A stretch of 16,151 bases of DNA from SFHK01 sp045538305. GTDB lineage: Bacteria > Bacillota > Clostridia > Christensenellales > Aristaeellaceae. A model generated the notes under the pieces. It had not been told where the DNA came from, searched no databases, and was given only the letters and a program-made list of their open reading frames with translations. The stretch lies in the NCBI GenBank assembly GCA_045538305.1, contig JAZSRC010000042.1, positions 1 through 16,151 of the forward strand. The letters are read 5' to 3'. Positions 1 to 7,703 of the stretch are shown one piece after another. Position 1 is the first letter of the stretch. The number at the start of each line of letters is the position of its first letter. Position numbers and translations under genes: made by a program.

Positions 1-31
1 CTAGACCCAACTCCTTGGCTCACAGAACGAC

Positions 32-346
32 ATGGCTACGATCCGACTTGATCAGTCCTACCTCGCTCCCGAAGCAGTTCTCACCAGCGCTGTAAAGCGT
101 GTTGACAACGGCGTTTACAACCTCTGCGCAGCTCTCGTAGCCGGCACCCTCGAAGCAGGCGAAGCGATGTATGACATCGTAACCGGCGGCGTTGATATTG
201 CTCCCACCACCACTCTGATTGCTCCCGAAGTTCTTGCTCAGGTTGAAGAAGCCAAGGCCAAGATCATCGCTGGCGAAATCGTAGTACCCGGCACCACCGA
301 AGCTTTCGAAGCCATCTTCGGCGCTGACCTGTACGATCTCGACTAA
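32..346 (+). CDS. BMP-family ABC transporter substrate-binding lipoprotein, C-terminal fragment
   Basis: This is the C-terminal third of a basic membrane protein (BMP/Med family) substrate-binding lipoprotein, which captures nucleosides outside the cell for the ABC importer encoded just downstream. The diagnostic stretch is DQSYLAPEAVLTSAVKRVD, near residues 7-25 of the reading shown, followed by the usual helix-rich end of the family (AKAKIIAGEIVVPGT). Full-length members are about 350-400 residues with an N-terminal lipobox, so most of the protein is missing at the window edge. The ATG at 32 is only the first Met in frame. It has no ribosome binding site and is not a real start. An in-frame TAG lies at 2-4, and the residues just before DQSYL do not look like the expected IGVDSDQ block, so the first ~45 bases may be a sequence or assembly discontinuity. 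Codons are strongly biased to C-ending forms, as expected of a highly expressed binding protein. Confidence 0.85.
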   Translation: MATIRLDQSYLAPEAVLTSAVKRVDNGVYNLCAALVAGTLEAGEAMYDIVTGGVDIAPTTTLIAPEVLAQVEEAKAKIIAGEIVVPGTTEAFEAIFGADLYDLD

Positions 347-362
347 TATCCAAGCATCTTGT

Positions 363-394
363 CCCTGCCCGGCTTTATCCGGGCAGGGCTTTTT
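363..394 (+). terminator. Intrinsic terminator between binding-protein and ATPase genes
   Basis: A perfect 10-bp GC-rich stem (363-372 with 379-388, CCCTGCCCGG/CCGGGCAGGG) with a 6-base loop is followed by CTTTTT. It sits 17 bases after the binding-protein stop codon and 53 bases before the ATPase start. Such partial terminators inside transporter operons commonly keep binding-protein mRNA more abundant than the rest. Full termination with a separate promoter downstream is also possible, but I see no clear promoter in the remaining ~50 bases. Confidence 0.9.
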
Positions 395-446
395 CAAGGA
401 AGAAAATCTGCCCTTTACTGTCGGGCGAATGTGAGGTGCACCTTTT

Positions 447-1997
447 TTGACACAGGTAATACAAAACAATTCACAACCCGAAGCTGTTGTAATGTCGGAC
501 ATTGTCAAAATGTTTGGCAATTTCAAGGCCAATGACGGCATTCAATTGGTAGTAGAAAAGGGAGAAATTCATGCGATCCTCGGCGAAAATGGCGCCGGAA
601 AATCTACGCTGATGAATATCCTGTACGGTCTTTACCAGCCGACTTCAGGAGAAATACGCATCAACGGAAAAAAGGTACAGTTATCAAGCCCCAACGACGC
701 TATTTCTTTAGGCATTGGAATGGTGCACCAGCATTTTATGCTTGTTCCGCCATTTACCGTAACTGAAAACATTATACTTGGCATGGAGCCTACCGACTTT
801 ATTGCCATTGATATCAAAAAAGCCCGTAAAAAGGTTCAAGAAATTTCAAAGAAGTACGGATTGAATGTCGATCCGGATGCGAAGATTGAAGATATCTCCG
901 TAGGTATGCAGCAGAGAGTAGAAATACTTAAGGTTTTGTATCGCGGAGCTGATATATTGATTCTGGACGAGCCGACAAGCTCGCTGACCCCTCAGGAAAT
1001 TATCGAATTGATCGATATTATGCACAACCTGACCAAAGAAGGAAAAACCATAATATTGATCACTCATAAGCTGAAGGAGATTAAGGCAGCTGCCGACAAG
1101 TGCACCATTATCCGTCAGGGAAAATATATTTCTACCGTAGACGTAAGTAACGTTACGGAGCATGAGCTTGCCAGTTTGATGGTAGGAAGAAACGTAGAAT
1201 TCGTCGTTGACAAAGCCTCATTACAGCCGGGCGACGTAGCTTTGCAGGTTGAAGACCTTCATGCCAAGGATTACAGAAATGTAGAGATTCTGAACGGACT
1301 GAACCTTACGGTCAGAAAAGGCGAAATCGTCGGTATCGCAGGTATCGACGGAAATGGCCAGACCGAGCTTGTTGAAATACTTACAGGACTTAAAAAGGCA
1401 ACCTCCGGAAAAATTTCAATGAACGGTGCCGACGCTTATAACAAAGCGCCGAAATATTTGTTCGATCACGGTATCTCCTCTATTCCGGCTGACAGACAGA
1501 AGCACGGGCTTGTACTTGATTTCTCAGTAGAGGATAACTTGCTGCTTCAAAACATCTCAAAGAAGCCGTTCTCTTCAAATGGAACTATCAACAGAAAGCC
1601 GATCCGAAATCATGCGCGGAATCTGATTGAAAAATTCGATATCCGGCCGCGCGGCTGTGAAGCGCAGAATGCCGGTTCGCTTTCGGGCGGCAACCAGCAG
1701 AAGGTGATTATTGCCAGAGAAGTCTATAACGATAAAGACCTTCTGATCGCAGTCAACCCCACTCGCGGCCTGGATGTTGGCGCAATTGAATATGTACACA
1801 GATATATTGTCGATCAGCGTAACAAGGGAAAGGCGGTTCTTTTGGTTTCATTTGAGCTTGACGAAATCATGAGCCTTTCCGACCGTATTGACGTAATCTT
1901 TGAAGGCAAGATTGTTTTCTCAACACCCGGAAAACTCGCCAACGAAAAGCAGCTTGGTCTTATGATGGCAGGAGGTGGCAACCCCGATGTTCAATAA
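447..1997 (+). CDS. nupO: Nucleoside ABC transporter ATP-binding protein (NupO/YufO type)
   Basis: This is a 516-residue ATPase with two tandem ABC domains that energises the nucleoside importer on the inner face of the membrane. Domain 1 has a Walker A GENGAGKST (residues 46-54), the signature ISVGMQQRVEI, and a Walker B ILILDEPTSSLTPQE. Domain 2 has a degenerate Walker A (GIDGNGQTE), an intact LSGGNQQKV signature, and a Walker B in which the usual Asp-Glu is replaced (LLIAVNPTRGLD). That asymmetry is normal for the sugar/nucleoside (RbsA/YufO-like) class. The start is TTG at 447, chosen because GAGGTG at 432-437 is well placed and because family members begin their first strand before the ATG at 492. 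The gene overlaps the first permease gene by 11 bases. The family assignment is firm; the exact substrate (probably purine nucleosides such as guanosine) is inferred from BMP/Nup relatives. Confidence 0.95.
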   Translation: MTQVIQNNSQPEAVVMSDIVKMFGNFKANDGIQLVVEKGEIHAILGENGAGKSTLMNILYGLYQPTSGEIRINGKKVQLSSPNDAISLGIGMVHQHFMLVPPFTVTENIILGMEPTDFIAIDIKKARKKVQEISKKYGLNVDPDAKIEDISVGMQQRVEILKVLYRGADILILDEPTSSLTPQEIIELIDIMHNLTKEGKTIILITHKLKEIKAAADKCTIIRQGKYISTVDVSNVTEHELASLMVGRNVEFVVDKASLQPGDVALQVEDLHAKDYRNVEILNGLNLTVRKGEIVGIAGIDGNGQTELVEILTGLKKATSGKISMNGADAYNKAPKYLFDHGISSIPADRQKHGLVLDFSVEDNLLLQNISKKPFSSNGTINRKPIRNHARNLIEKFDIRPRGCEAQNAGSLSGGNQQKVIIAREVYNDKDLLIAVNPTRGLDVGAIEYVHRYIVDQRNKGKAVLLVSFELDEIMSLSDRIDVIFEGKIVFSTPGKLANEKQLGLMMAGGGNPDVQ

Positions 1998-3075
1998 AAC
2001 GATATTCAAGCGCGTGCTTTCCTCCGCTTTTCTGTATACTCTGATTTCAATCATCATTGGCTTTATTGTCGGCGGAATTGCGCTTGTGATTGCAGGCTTT
2101 AATCCTTTTATCGCCTACGGCAGTTTGTTCTCCGTGATTTTCTCAAGCACTAAGACGCTTTCCTACAGTTTCATTGAATATGCAACGCCTTACATCCTCA
2201 CCGGTCTTTCCGTAGCATTCTCGTTTAAAACCGGTATTTTCAACATTGGCGCCGAAGGTCAGTATGTGGTTGGCGGTCTTGCAGCCTGCCTGGTCGGCAT
2301 TTTCGTTCCTGCGCCTTCTTTCATATTGATTCCGCTTTGCATTCTTGCCGCTATGCTGGCAGGCGTAATCTGGGGCGGACTTGTTGGATACCTGAAGGTC
2401 CGGTTTGGATCGCACGAAGTACTTTGCATGATCATGTTCAACTGGATTGCCTATTACCTCTCCAATTTTGTCGTAAATCTGGATGCGGTAAATGTAGGCG
2501 GCGGAAAAACCTGGACCAAGCTCATTCAGCCTGCCGCAAAAATTTCCATATCCGGCTGGTTTGATAAGAACGTTGTTTCCACAAACTCTCACTTTGGCAT
2601 TTTCATTGCCATTGTCTGTGTAATCCTTATCTGGTACATCATTTCCAAAACCACACTCGGCTATAAACTGAAGGCTGTTGGTCTTAACAGAAACGCCGCC
2701 GAATATGCCGGCATCAATTCCAATCGCTGCGTGATCGTATCCTTGGCCATTTCAGGCGCTTTGGCAGCGCTCGCGGGAGGCCTTCAGGTTTTGGGCGTTA
2801 CTCAGAAAATCAACCAGTTTGCTGCACAGGAAAGCTATGGTTTTAACGGTATTACTGTAGCTTTGATCGGATCGTGCAACGCATTCGGTGTGTTAGCATC
2901 CGGTCTTTTCTTCGGCGCCATGAAATATGCCGGAACCCGCATGAAGGTTGGCAGTACGCGTGTGCCTAAGGAAGTAATTGATATCATCATGGGCTGTATC
3001 GTATTCTTCATTGCGATCTCCGGCATGATCCGTTCCATGATTCTCGGTAAAATGAAGGGAGGCAGCATGTTCTAA
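1987..3075 (+). CDS. nupP: Nucleoside ABC transporter permease 1 (NupP/YufP type)
   Basis: This is a 362-residue polytopic membrane protein of the branched-chain amino acid/BMP permease family (BPD_transp_2), one of two permeases forming the nucleoside channel. Visible features are an N-terminal TM (SAFLYTLISIIIGFIVGG), the family hallmark FKTGIFNIGAEGQYVVGG, and the conserved block AVGLNRNAAEYAGINSNR, which is the likely cytoplasmic coupling loop that contacts the ATPase, followed by ALAALAGGLQVLG. I chose ATG at 1987 rather than the in-frame GTG at 1975: GGAGGT at 1971-1976 is 10 bases before 1987, while nothing suitable precedes 1975. The gene overlaps the end of nupO by 11 bases and its TAA overlaps the next ATG by one base, so translation of all three is probably coupled. 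Confidence 0.94.
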   Translation: MFNKTIFKRVLSSAFLYTLISIIIGFIVGGIALVIAGFNPFIAYGSLFSVIFSSTKTLSYSFIEYATPYILTGLSVAFSFKTGIFNIGAEGQYVVGGLAACLVGIFVPAPSFILIPLCILAAMLAGVIWGGLVGYLKVRFGSHEVLCMIMFNWIAYYLSNFVVNLDAVNVGGGKTWTKLIQPAAKISISGWFDKNVVSTNSHFGIFIAIVCVILIWYIISKTTLGYKLKAVGLNRNAAEYAGINSNRCVIVSLAISGALAALAGGLQVLGVTQKINQFAAQESYGFNGITVALIGSCNAFGVLASGLFFGAMKYAGTRMKVGSTRVPKEVIDIIMGCIVFFIAISGMIRSMILGKMKGGSMF

Positions 3076-4085
3076 TGGAACAGTTTTTTGTAACGCTCGG
3101 CATCATACTCAACGCCACGCTTATGTACACCCCTCCCCTTTTGTTTGCCGCACTCGGCAGCTGCTTTTCCGAAAAAAGCGGCGTTGTAAACATTGGTCTT
3201 GAAGGAATGATTGTCATCGGCGCTTTTACGGGAGCTGCCGTTGGCGCCTTATACGACGCGCCGTGGATTGCGTTCCTTTGCGCCGGTCTGGCCGGCGGCA
3301 TTCTTGCAGCCCTGCATGCTGTCGCAACCGTTACGTGCAAGGCAGATCAGACGATCTCTGGCACAGCGGTAAACTTTCTGGCAACTGGTCTGTCCGTATA
3401 TATTTGCACACTGCTGTTTAAATCTTCTGAAACACGGCCTGTTATCAGCAAACTTCCCCGTATTCTCGATAGCGGCTTTAAGTGGTGTACAGAAAATCTC
3501 CAGCCCAAGTATGCAAAGCTCTTTGAACAGAATGGTTTCCTGGATCTTGTTTTCAATACGTATGCCTCTACCTACATTGCCTTTGCGCTCGTACTGGTTG
3601 TCTGGTTTGTGTTTTATAAAACGCGCTTTGGCCTTCGTCTTCGTGCTGTTGGCGAACATCCGAGAGCTGCCGATACGCTTGGCGTTAATGTTTACCTCAC
3701 CCGTTACATCTGCGTAATCCTTTCCGGGGTTCTTGCAGGCTTTGGCGGTGCGTCCATTACATTGGCAACCGTTTCCGCTTTCCGTCCGTCTATTGTAGTA
3801 GGACAGGGCTTTATCGCAATTGCAGCCGTAATTTTCGGTAAGTTCAAGCCTCAGGGCGCTCTGCTTGGCTGCATACTGTTCGGATTCTGCAACGGTTTGA
3901 AAATTGTGCTTGGATCCAATGCCAAAATCGCATTTACACTTTTTGAGAAATCCGTCAACATTCCGGTACCGGTCGATCTGATTTCCATGATTCCCTACGT
4001 CATCACCATCATTACACTGGTTCTTTTTGTAGGTCGCGCACAGGGACCTGCCGCAAACGGAAAACCCTATTATAAATCAAAATAA
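3075..4085 (+). CDS. nupQ: Nucleoside ABC transporter permease 2 (NupQ/YufQ type)
   Basis: This is a 336-residue second permease of the same importer. Hallmarks are MYTPPLLFAALGSCFSEKSG near the N-terminus, followed by VVNIGLEGMIVIGAFTGA, and the cytoplasmic coupling loop RLRAVGEHPRAADTLGVNV, then GVLAGFGGASITLA. These match the YufQ side of the heterodimer rather than YufP. The start ATG (3075) overlaps the nupP stop (TAATG), with GGGAGG about 12 bases upstream. Hydrophobic segments run through the whole length except a soluble loop at about residues 117-152. The gene ends the transporter set; 42 bases separate it from the next gene. Confidence 0.94.
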   Translation: MEQFFVTLGIILNATLMYTPPLLFAALGSCFSEKSGVVNIGLEGMIVIGAFTGAAVGALYDAPWIAFLCAGLAGGILAALHAVATVTCKADQTISGTAVNFLATGLSVYICTLLFKSSETRPVISKLPRILDSGFKWCTENLQPKYAKLFEQNGFLDLVFNTYASTYIAFALVLVVWFVFYKTRFGLRLRAVGEHPRAADTLGVNVYLTRYICVILSGVLAGFGGASITLATVSAFRPSIVVGQGFIAIAAVIFGKFKPQGALLGCILFGFCNGLKIVLGSNAKIAFTLFEKSVNIPVPVDLISMIPYVITIITLVLFVGRAQGPAANGKPYYKSK

Positions 4086-4089
4086 GGGC

Positions 4090-4112
4090 ATACCATAAAG
4101 ATAGGTATTTTT
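4090..4112 (+). terminator. Weak hairpin/T-run after the transporter genes
   Basis: A 5-bp stem, ATACC (4090-4094) with GGTAT (4104-4108), is followed by a run of T up to 4111. It lies between nupQ and the glycosidase gene, just before that gene's GGAGG (4116-4120). It is too weak for confident termination and might only attenuate read-through. Confidence 0.25.
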
Positions 4113-4127
4113 CTTGGAGGAAGCCAA

Positions 4128-5237
4128 ATGTCTACAAAACATCGAAAGAACAGAAACGGATCAAATTCCCACGAGGGGTATAGACAGCTCCTCAGCAAAG
4201 ACGATCTGCTGATGAAACAAATGCGTCAGGTTCGCCGCAGATGGCATTTTGGAACCTTTCGTCATTTTTTGCTTGTTCTGTTCACGCTCATTTTGGCCGT
4301 TGCGCTGGCAGTAGTGCTTGCTGCTGGACAGATCTTTGTAGGCCCTTCTCAAACTGCAAGCGATTTGCTTACTCACACACTCAATGAGAGCAGTGCGCTC
4401 AAGTTTGTTCCGCGGCTTTTCATGCAGGATGTACATGTGGACGAAGCGCTGAACCGCAACAGCACAAAAATTGTTGAAGCGGAGACTGACGCAAGTCTTA
4501 TCACAGTCCGTGCCCGAAACGCACATGCCGATACAAACGAATCCGTTGATACGGAAGAAGATTTGTATATTGAGCCTGTCGTGGGATCTACTTATAAGGG
4601 CTATATGATGGTCGTACTCGATCCTTCCCGTGTATCCGTAGGTCTTTGTCGCGACAGACTGAATGATGATGAAGGCCTGCGCGTAGGCGATATTATTGCG
4701 CGCTATGGCGCTGTAGCCGGAATCAATGGCGGCGCTTTCGCTGACAGCGGTGGAAAAGGCAATGGCGGTCAGGCTATGGGATTGGTTTATTCTCAGGGAA
4801 AGCAGGTACGCGGTCCCGCTTCCAGTTATCCTGCTGTTGCAGCGTTTGATAATAATGACATCCTACATGTAGGCATCTTCAACATTGAACAGGCAAACAA
4901 ACTCGGCATCCGAGATGCACTTGCCTTTGGCCCTGCGCTCATAATAAACGGCGAACCCGTACTGGTAGACGGAGGCTCGGGTTTGAACCCCCGTTCTGCC
5001 ATCGGTCAGCGTGCGGACGGAGCAGTTCTGCTTTTGACAATTGACGGAAGGCAAGCTAACTCTCTTGGCGCTTCTTACGCAGATCTGATTGAAATCATGC
5101 TCGACTACGGCGCTGTAAACGCCTGCAATATGGATGGCGGTTCTTCCGCTGCCATGTTCCTCAACGGCGAACAGATCAATGACGGTTTACCGATTACCGG
5201 TTCCCGCAAGCTCCCGACCGCATGGATCGTAAAGTAG
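4128..5237 (+). CDS. Membrane-anchored phosphodiester glycosidase family protein (NAGPA/DUF2233 domain)
   Basis: This is a 369-residue protein with a basic cytoplasmic N-terminus, one transmembrane segment (about residues 45-70) and an extracellular catalytic domain (about 150-369) of the NAGPA/DUF2233 family. Family members cleave phosphodiester-linked sugars; the mammalian relative uncovers mannose 6-phosphate, and bacterial ones are associated with exopolysaccharide or wall polymers. Family motifs seen in order are NGGAF (200-204), FGPALIING (268-276), PRSAIGQ (288-294), TIDGR (304-308) and NMDGGSS (334-340), ending in TAWIVK. The start ATG has GGAGG at 4116-4120. The gene is spaced 12 bases from the next one. 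The substrate is unknown; a teichoic-acid-like or capsular polymer is plausible but inferred. Confidence 0.88.
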   Translation: MSTKHRKNRNGSNSHEGYRQLLSKDDLLMKQMRQVRRRWHFGTFRHFLLVLFTLILAVALAVVLAAGQIFVGPSQTASDLLTHTLNESSALKFVPRLFMQDVHVDEALNRNSTKIVEAETDASLITVRARNAHADTNESVDTEEDLYIEPVVGSTYKGYMMVVLDPSRVSVGLCRDRLNDDEGLRVGDIIARYGAVAGINGGAFADSGGKGNGGQAMGLVYSQGKQVRGPASSYPAVAAFDNNDILHVGIFNIEQANKLGIRDALAFGPALIINGEPVLVDGGSGLNPRSAIGQRADGAVLLLTIDGRQANSLGASYADLIEIMLDYGAVNACNMDGGSSAAMFLNGEQINDGLPITGSRKLPTAWIVK

Positions 5238-5249
5238 AGGTGATAGAGT

Positions 5250-6404
5250 ATGTCTGCCAATAAGGCAAGAAAAATGCGTCGTCAGAACAAGCTTCTTAAG
5301 CGTTACACCAACCGAAGGCTCTTTTGGCGCAACTTCCGCTTTTTCATCTTCTATCTGATATTGCTTGGCGTAATCGGCTTTGGCTTCTACTTTGTTTACA
5401 CTTATCTCGAAGATGTACTTACGCTTTATGAAAGTGCACAGCCGAAATATGTGGCAGAGGAAGTAGCAAAGGTATTCAAGGATCATGATTATGAAACGCT
5501 GTACGAGTACGAAGACGTTTCAAAGATGAGCTTTCAATCAAAGGAAGACTATGTAACCTATCTTCGCTCTTTGACCGATGGAACTTATATTGATTATCAT
5601 GAGGTTCCGAGTAAGGACACTAATGTCAAGAGATATACAGTTACATCAAACGGAAAATCCTTTGCTTCGTTTACGATTCAGAAAACGGGCGAAACCGTAA
5701 ACTGTGGATTCCTTGGAGAAGCAATTGACCTTTACGAGAAGGGTTCGATTTCAACCGATATCCTTCAGCCTATCACCTATTCCGTAACTATTCCTGAAGG
5801 CGGAAAGCTTCTGGTAAACGGCGATGAGATCTCTACAAATTTTATTGTAAAGAGCGATATTGAAACTTTTGTAAAGGGTCACCTACCCGAGTCGGTTAAT
5901 GCACCCGAAAGTCTTTGTACTTATCAGTTTGTGTATTCACTCGGCATTCCGACAATCGAAGCATATGATAAACAGAACAACAGCATCGCACTTCAGGAAA
6001 CCGCGCAGGATACATACGCTTTTACATTCGAGTATGAAGATGAAATCATGCGTCCCAAATACGAAGAGAATATCCTTGAAGTTGCAGAAATGTTCTGCAA
6101 GATGACTACGAAGAACGCCAATTACAAGGATGTCCGTGCGTTTATGAAGCCGTCCTCGAATGCAGACCAGTATATTCTCAACATGGATCGTACCTGGCTT
6201 GTAAAAGCAGATAAGTATGCATTCAATAATGTTGTAACCGAAAACTACGTTTCCTTCTCAGATTCCTTCTTCTCCTGCGAGGTACGTTTTGACTTCTATA
6301 CCGTTTCCAACAAAAAGGAAAACACCTACCCGTGGGCGGCAAGATTTTTCCTTGAAAAGGTAAACGATAAGTGGTTTGTTATTGACATTGAATTCATGGA
6401 ATAA
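5250..6404 (+). CDS. Unknown single-pass membrane protein with large extracellular region
   Basis: I do not recognise this 384-residue protein. It has a strongly basic N-terminus (residues 1-30, many K/R), one transmembrane segment (about 29-52), and a soluble, acidic, aromatic-rich exterior region of about 330 residues with few cysteines. The ending WAARFFLEKVNDKWFVIDIEF resembles the last strands of NTF2-like domains (a pattern of Lys-x-x-Asp-x-Lys-Trp), and a similar alpha/beta arrangement may occur at about 65-150, so tandem NTF2-like folds in the manner of TcaA/MecA-N are possible. This is an inference only. Its start ATG follows GAGGTGA (5237-5242), and it lies 12 bases after the glycosidase gene, suggesting the two act together at the cell surface. 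Confidence 0.85.
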   Translation: MSANKARKMRRQNKLLKRYTNRRLFWRNFRFFIFYLILLGVIGFGFYFVYTYLEDVLTLYESAQPKYVAEEVAKVFKDHDYETLYEYEDVSKMSFQSKEDYVTYLRSLTDGTYIDYHEVPSKDTNVKRYTVTSNGKSFASFTIQKTGETVNCGFLGEAIDLYEKGSISTDILQPITYSVTIPEGGKLLVNGDEISTNFIVKSDIETFVKGHLPESVNAPESLCTYQFVYSLGIPTIEAYDKQNNSIALQETAQDTYAFTFEYEDEIMRPKYEENILEVAEMFCKMTTKNANYKDVRAFMKPSSNADQYILNMDRTWLVKADKYAFNNVVTENYVSFSDSFFSCEVRFDFYTVSNKKENTYPWAARFFLEKVNDKWFVIDIEFME

Positions 6405-6440
6405 CGCGCATGAAATCCACATAGCTTACCATATCAAAAA

Positions 6441-6475
6441 CGATCCGCCGTCGAATGCGACAGCGGATCGCTTTT
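6441..6475. terminator. Bidirectional intrinsic terminator between convergent genes
   Basis: Stem CGATCCGC (6441-6448) pairs with GCGGATCG (6463-6470), with an inner TCG/CGA closing the loop. On the + strand it is followed by CTTTTAATT. On the - strand it is followed by a T-run, from AAAAA at 6436-6440. It can therefore end both the + membrane-protein transcript and the - isomerase-like transcript. Confidence 0.85.
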
Positions 6476-6486
6476 AATTGGGACAA

Positions 6487-7680
6487 TTATTTGATCAATC
6501 TGAAAAACTCGTCAATCGCCTTTTTGTGACTGCCAAGCGCAATCAGATGATGATTGAAAATCGGACGATTCAGGAAATAGCTGAAGTCATCCAGCTTTAA
6601 GCGTATTTGCGAACGGCAAAGCTGAGCTTCTCTCAGGTTTCCAATAATCTGCCCTTCTTTGGCAAAGTATCTGTCAAGAAGGTACGAAGCTTTAAAAATG
6701 GTGCAGTTTTCCTCCGGTATATGTCCCTGAATGGCTACGCCGATATTGCTTTCGTAATGCGTCATCAGCCTGTATTCCGAAAACATATTCATGGGCAGCG
6801 TGCAATGCGCAAGCACCATTTCGCCATTTTCGGTGTCAATCCTGCTGGGATTGCACATAAACACAGGATTGCCTGAGATCTCGCCAAGGATTACCATGGA
6901 CATTAGCGCAGGAACATCGCCCTCGCAGCCTGCATAAATACCCTCAGCATTCAATATGGCAAGGCCAAGGCAGCCGGTGGTATACACGGTGTCCAACAAA
7001 TCAAAGCAGCGTACCGTAATACCGGAAAGGCCATACCTTGCAACAATACGCTTCATAGCGCCATATACGTTCAACGACTTTTCTATTTCCTGACTATCGT
7101 AGCCCTTATCCTTCAGCGCTCGTGTCCACTGGTTTTCTATGTAGCCGCCCTTATTGATTTCTTCAATCAATTCGCGCATTTCGATCTTCTGAACGGATAG
7201 TTTCAGCTTTTTCCGATAGTATTCATCGGTATCCTTACTCGCAATCAGCCAATCCGACGACTCTCCGATTAAGCCCAGCTTCATTCCATTCATTCGGTCA
7301 ATTGCGCTATATGCATTTCTGAGCGCCTTGATTCTTTCGGCTACATCATTTATGCTTCCGTGAATGATTTCGCCTTCTTTATCGTTCATCTGCAGATACG
7401 AAAGAATCTCCATGGAAGCCGCCAATGAATTGCTTTCTCCACTGGTCAGAATGTAAAGCGGTCTGCTGGACAGATGCTTAAGATACTTTTCCAGAAAAAC
7501 TCCTTCGCTTCCTCCGGAGGCAACGTACACCATGGAAAATGCTTCACCGGAAAGTTCTTCCGCTTCAACAAGGCATATTTCCTCTCCAAGCGCCGCTTCT
7601 ATCTTTTTGAGATATCCTCCAACAGTTGTGTCAGTGACATTGGAAAGAGGGCTTTTAACATGACAAATCCGAATCGACAT
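6487..7680 (-). CDS. L-fucose/L-arabinose isomerase-like protein (COG2407-like)
   Basis: This is a 397-residue cytoplasmic protein resembling the FucI/AraA-related family that converts aldoses to ketoses with a divalent metal. Supporting motifs are GCEGDVPALMSM (251-262), the strand ISGNPVFMCNPSRID (268-282), GEMVLAHCTLPM (286-297), and a C-terminal NHHLIALGSHKKAIDEF (376-392), which matches the usual GNHH-type end. The first half is more divergent and the protein is shorter than true FucI (~590) or AraA (~500), as expected of the short COG2407 group. The start ATG at 7680 follows GAGAGGT. It is last in the - operon, 23 bases after the aldo/keto reductase gene, so a joint role in sugar interconversion is plausible. 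The substrate cannot be told. Confidence 0.72.
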   Translation of the reverse strand: MSIRICHVKSPLSNVTDTTVGGYLKKIEAALGEEICLVEAEELSGEAFSMVYVASGGSEGVFLEKYLKHLSSRPLYILTSGESNSLAASMEILSYLQMNDKEGEIIHGSINDVAERIKALRNAYSAIDRMNGMKLGLIGESSDWLIASKDTDEYYRKKLKLSVQKIEMRELIEEINKGGYIENQWTRALKDKGYDSQEIEKSLNVYGAMKRIVARYGLSGITVRCFDLLDTVYTTGCLGLAILNAEGIYAGCEGDVPALMSMVILGEISGNPVFMCNPSRIDTENGEMVLAHCTLPMNMFSEYRLMTHYESNIGVAIQGHIPEENCTIFKASYLLDRYFAKEGQIIGNLREAQLCRSQIRLKLDDFSYFLNRPIFNHHLIALGSHKKAIDEFFRLIK

Positions 7681-7703
7681 AATTGATACCTCTCACATTG
7701 GTA

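Noticed and set aside
20..541. 173-residue - strand frame across the binding-protein end and its terminator
   Set aside because: It is antisense to a clear BMP coding frame and passes through the terminator; it is a shadow of biased codon use.
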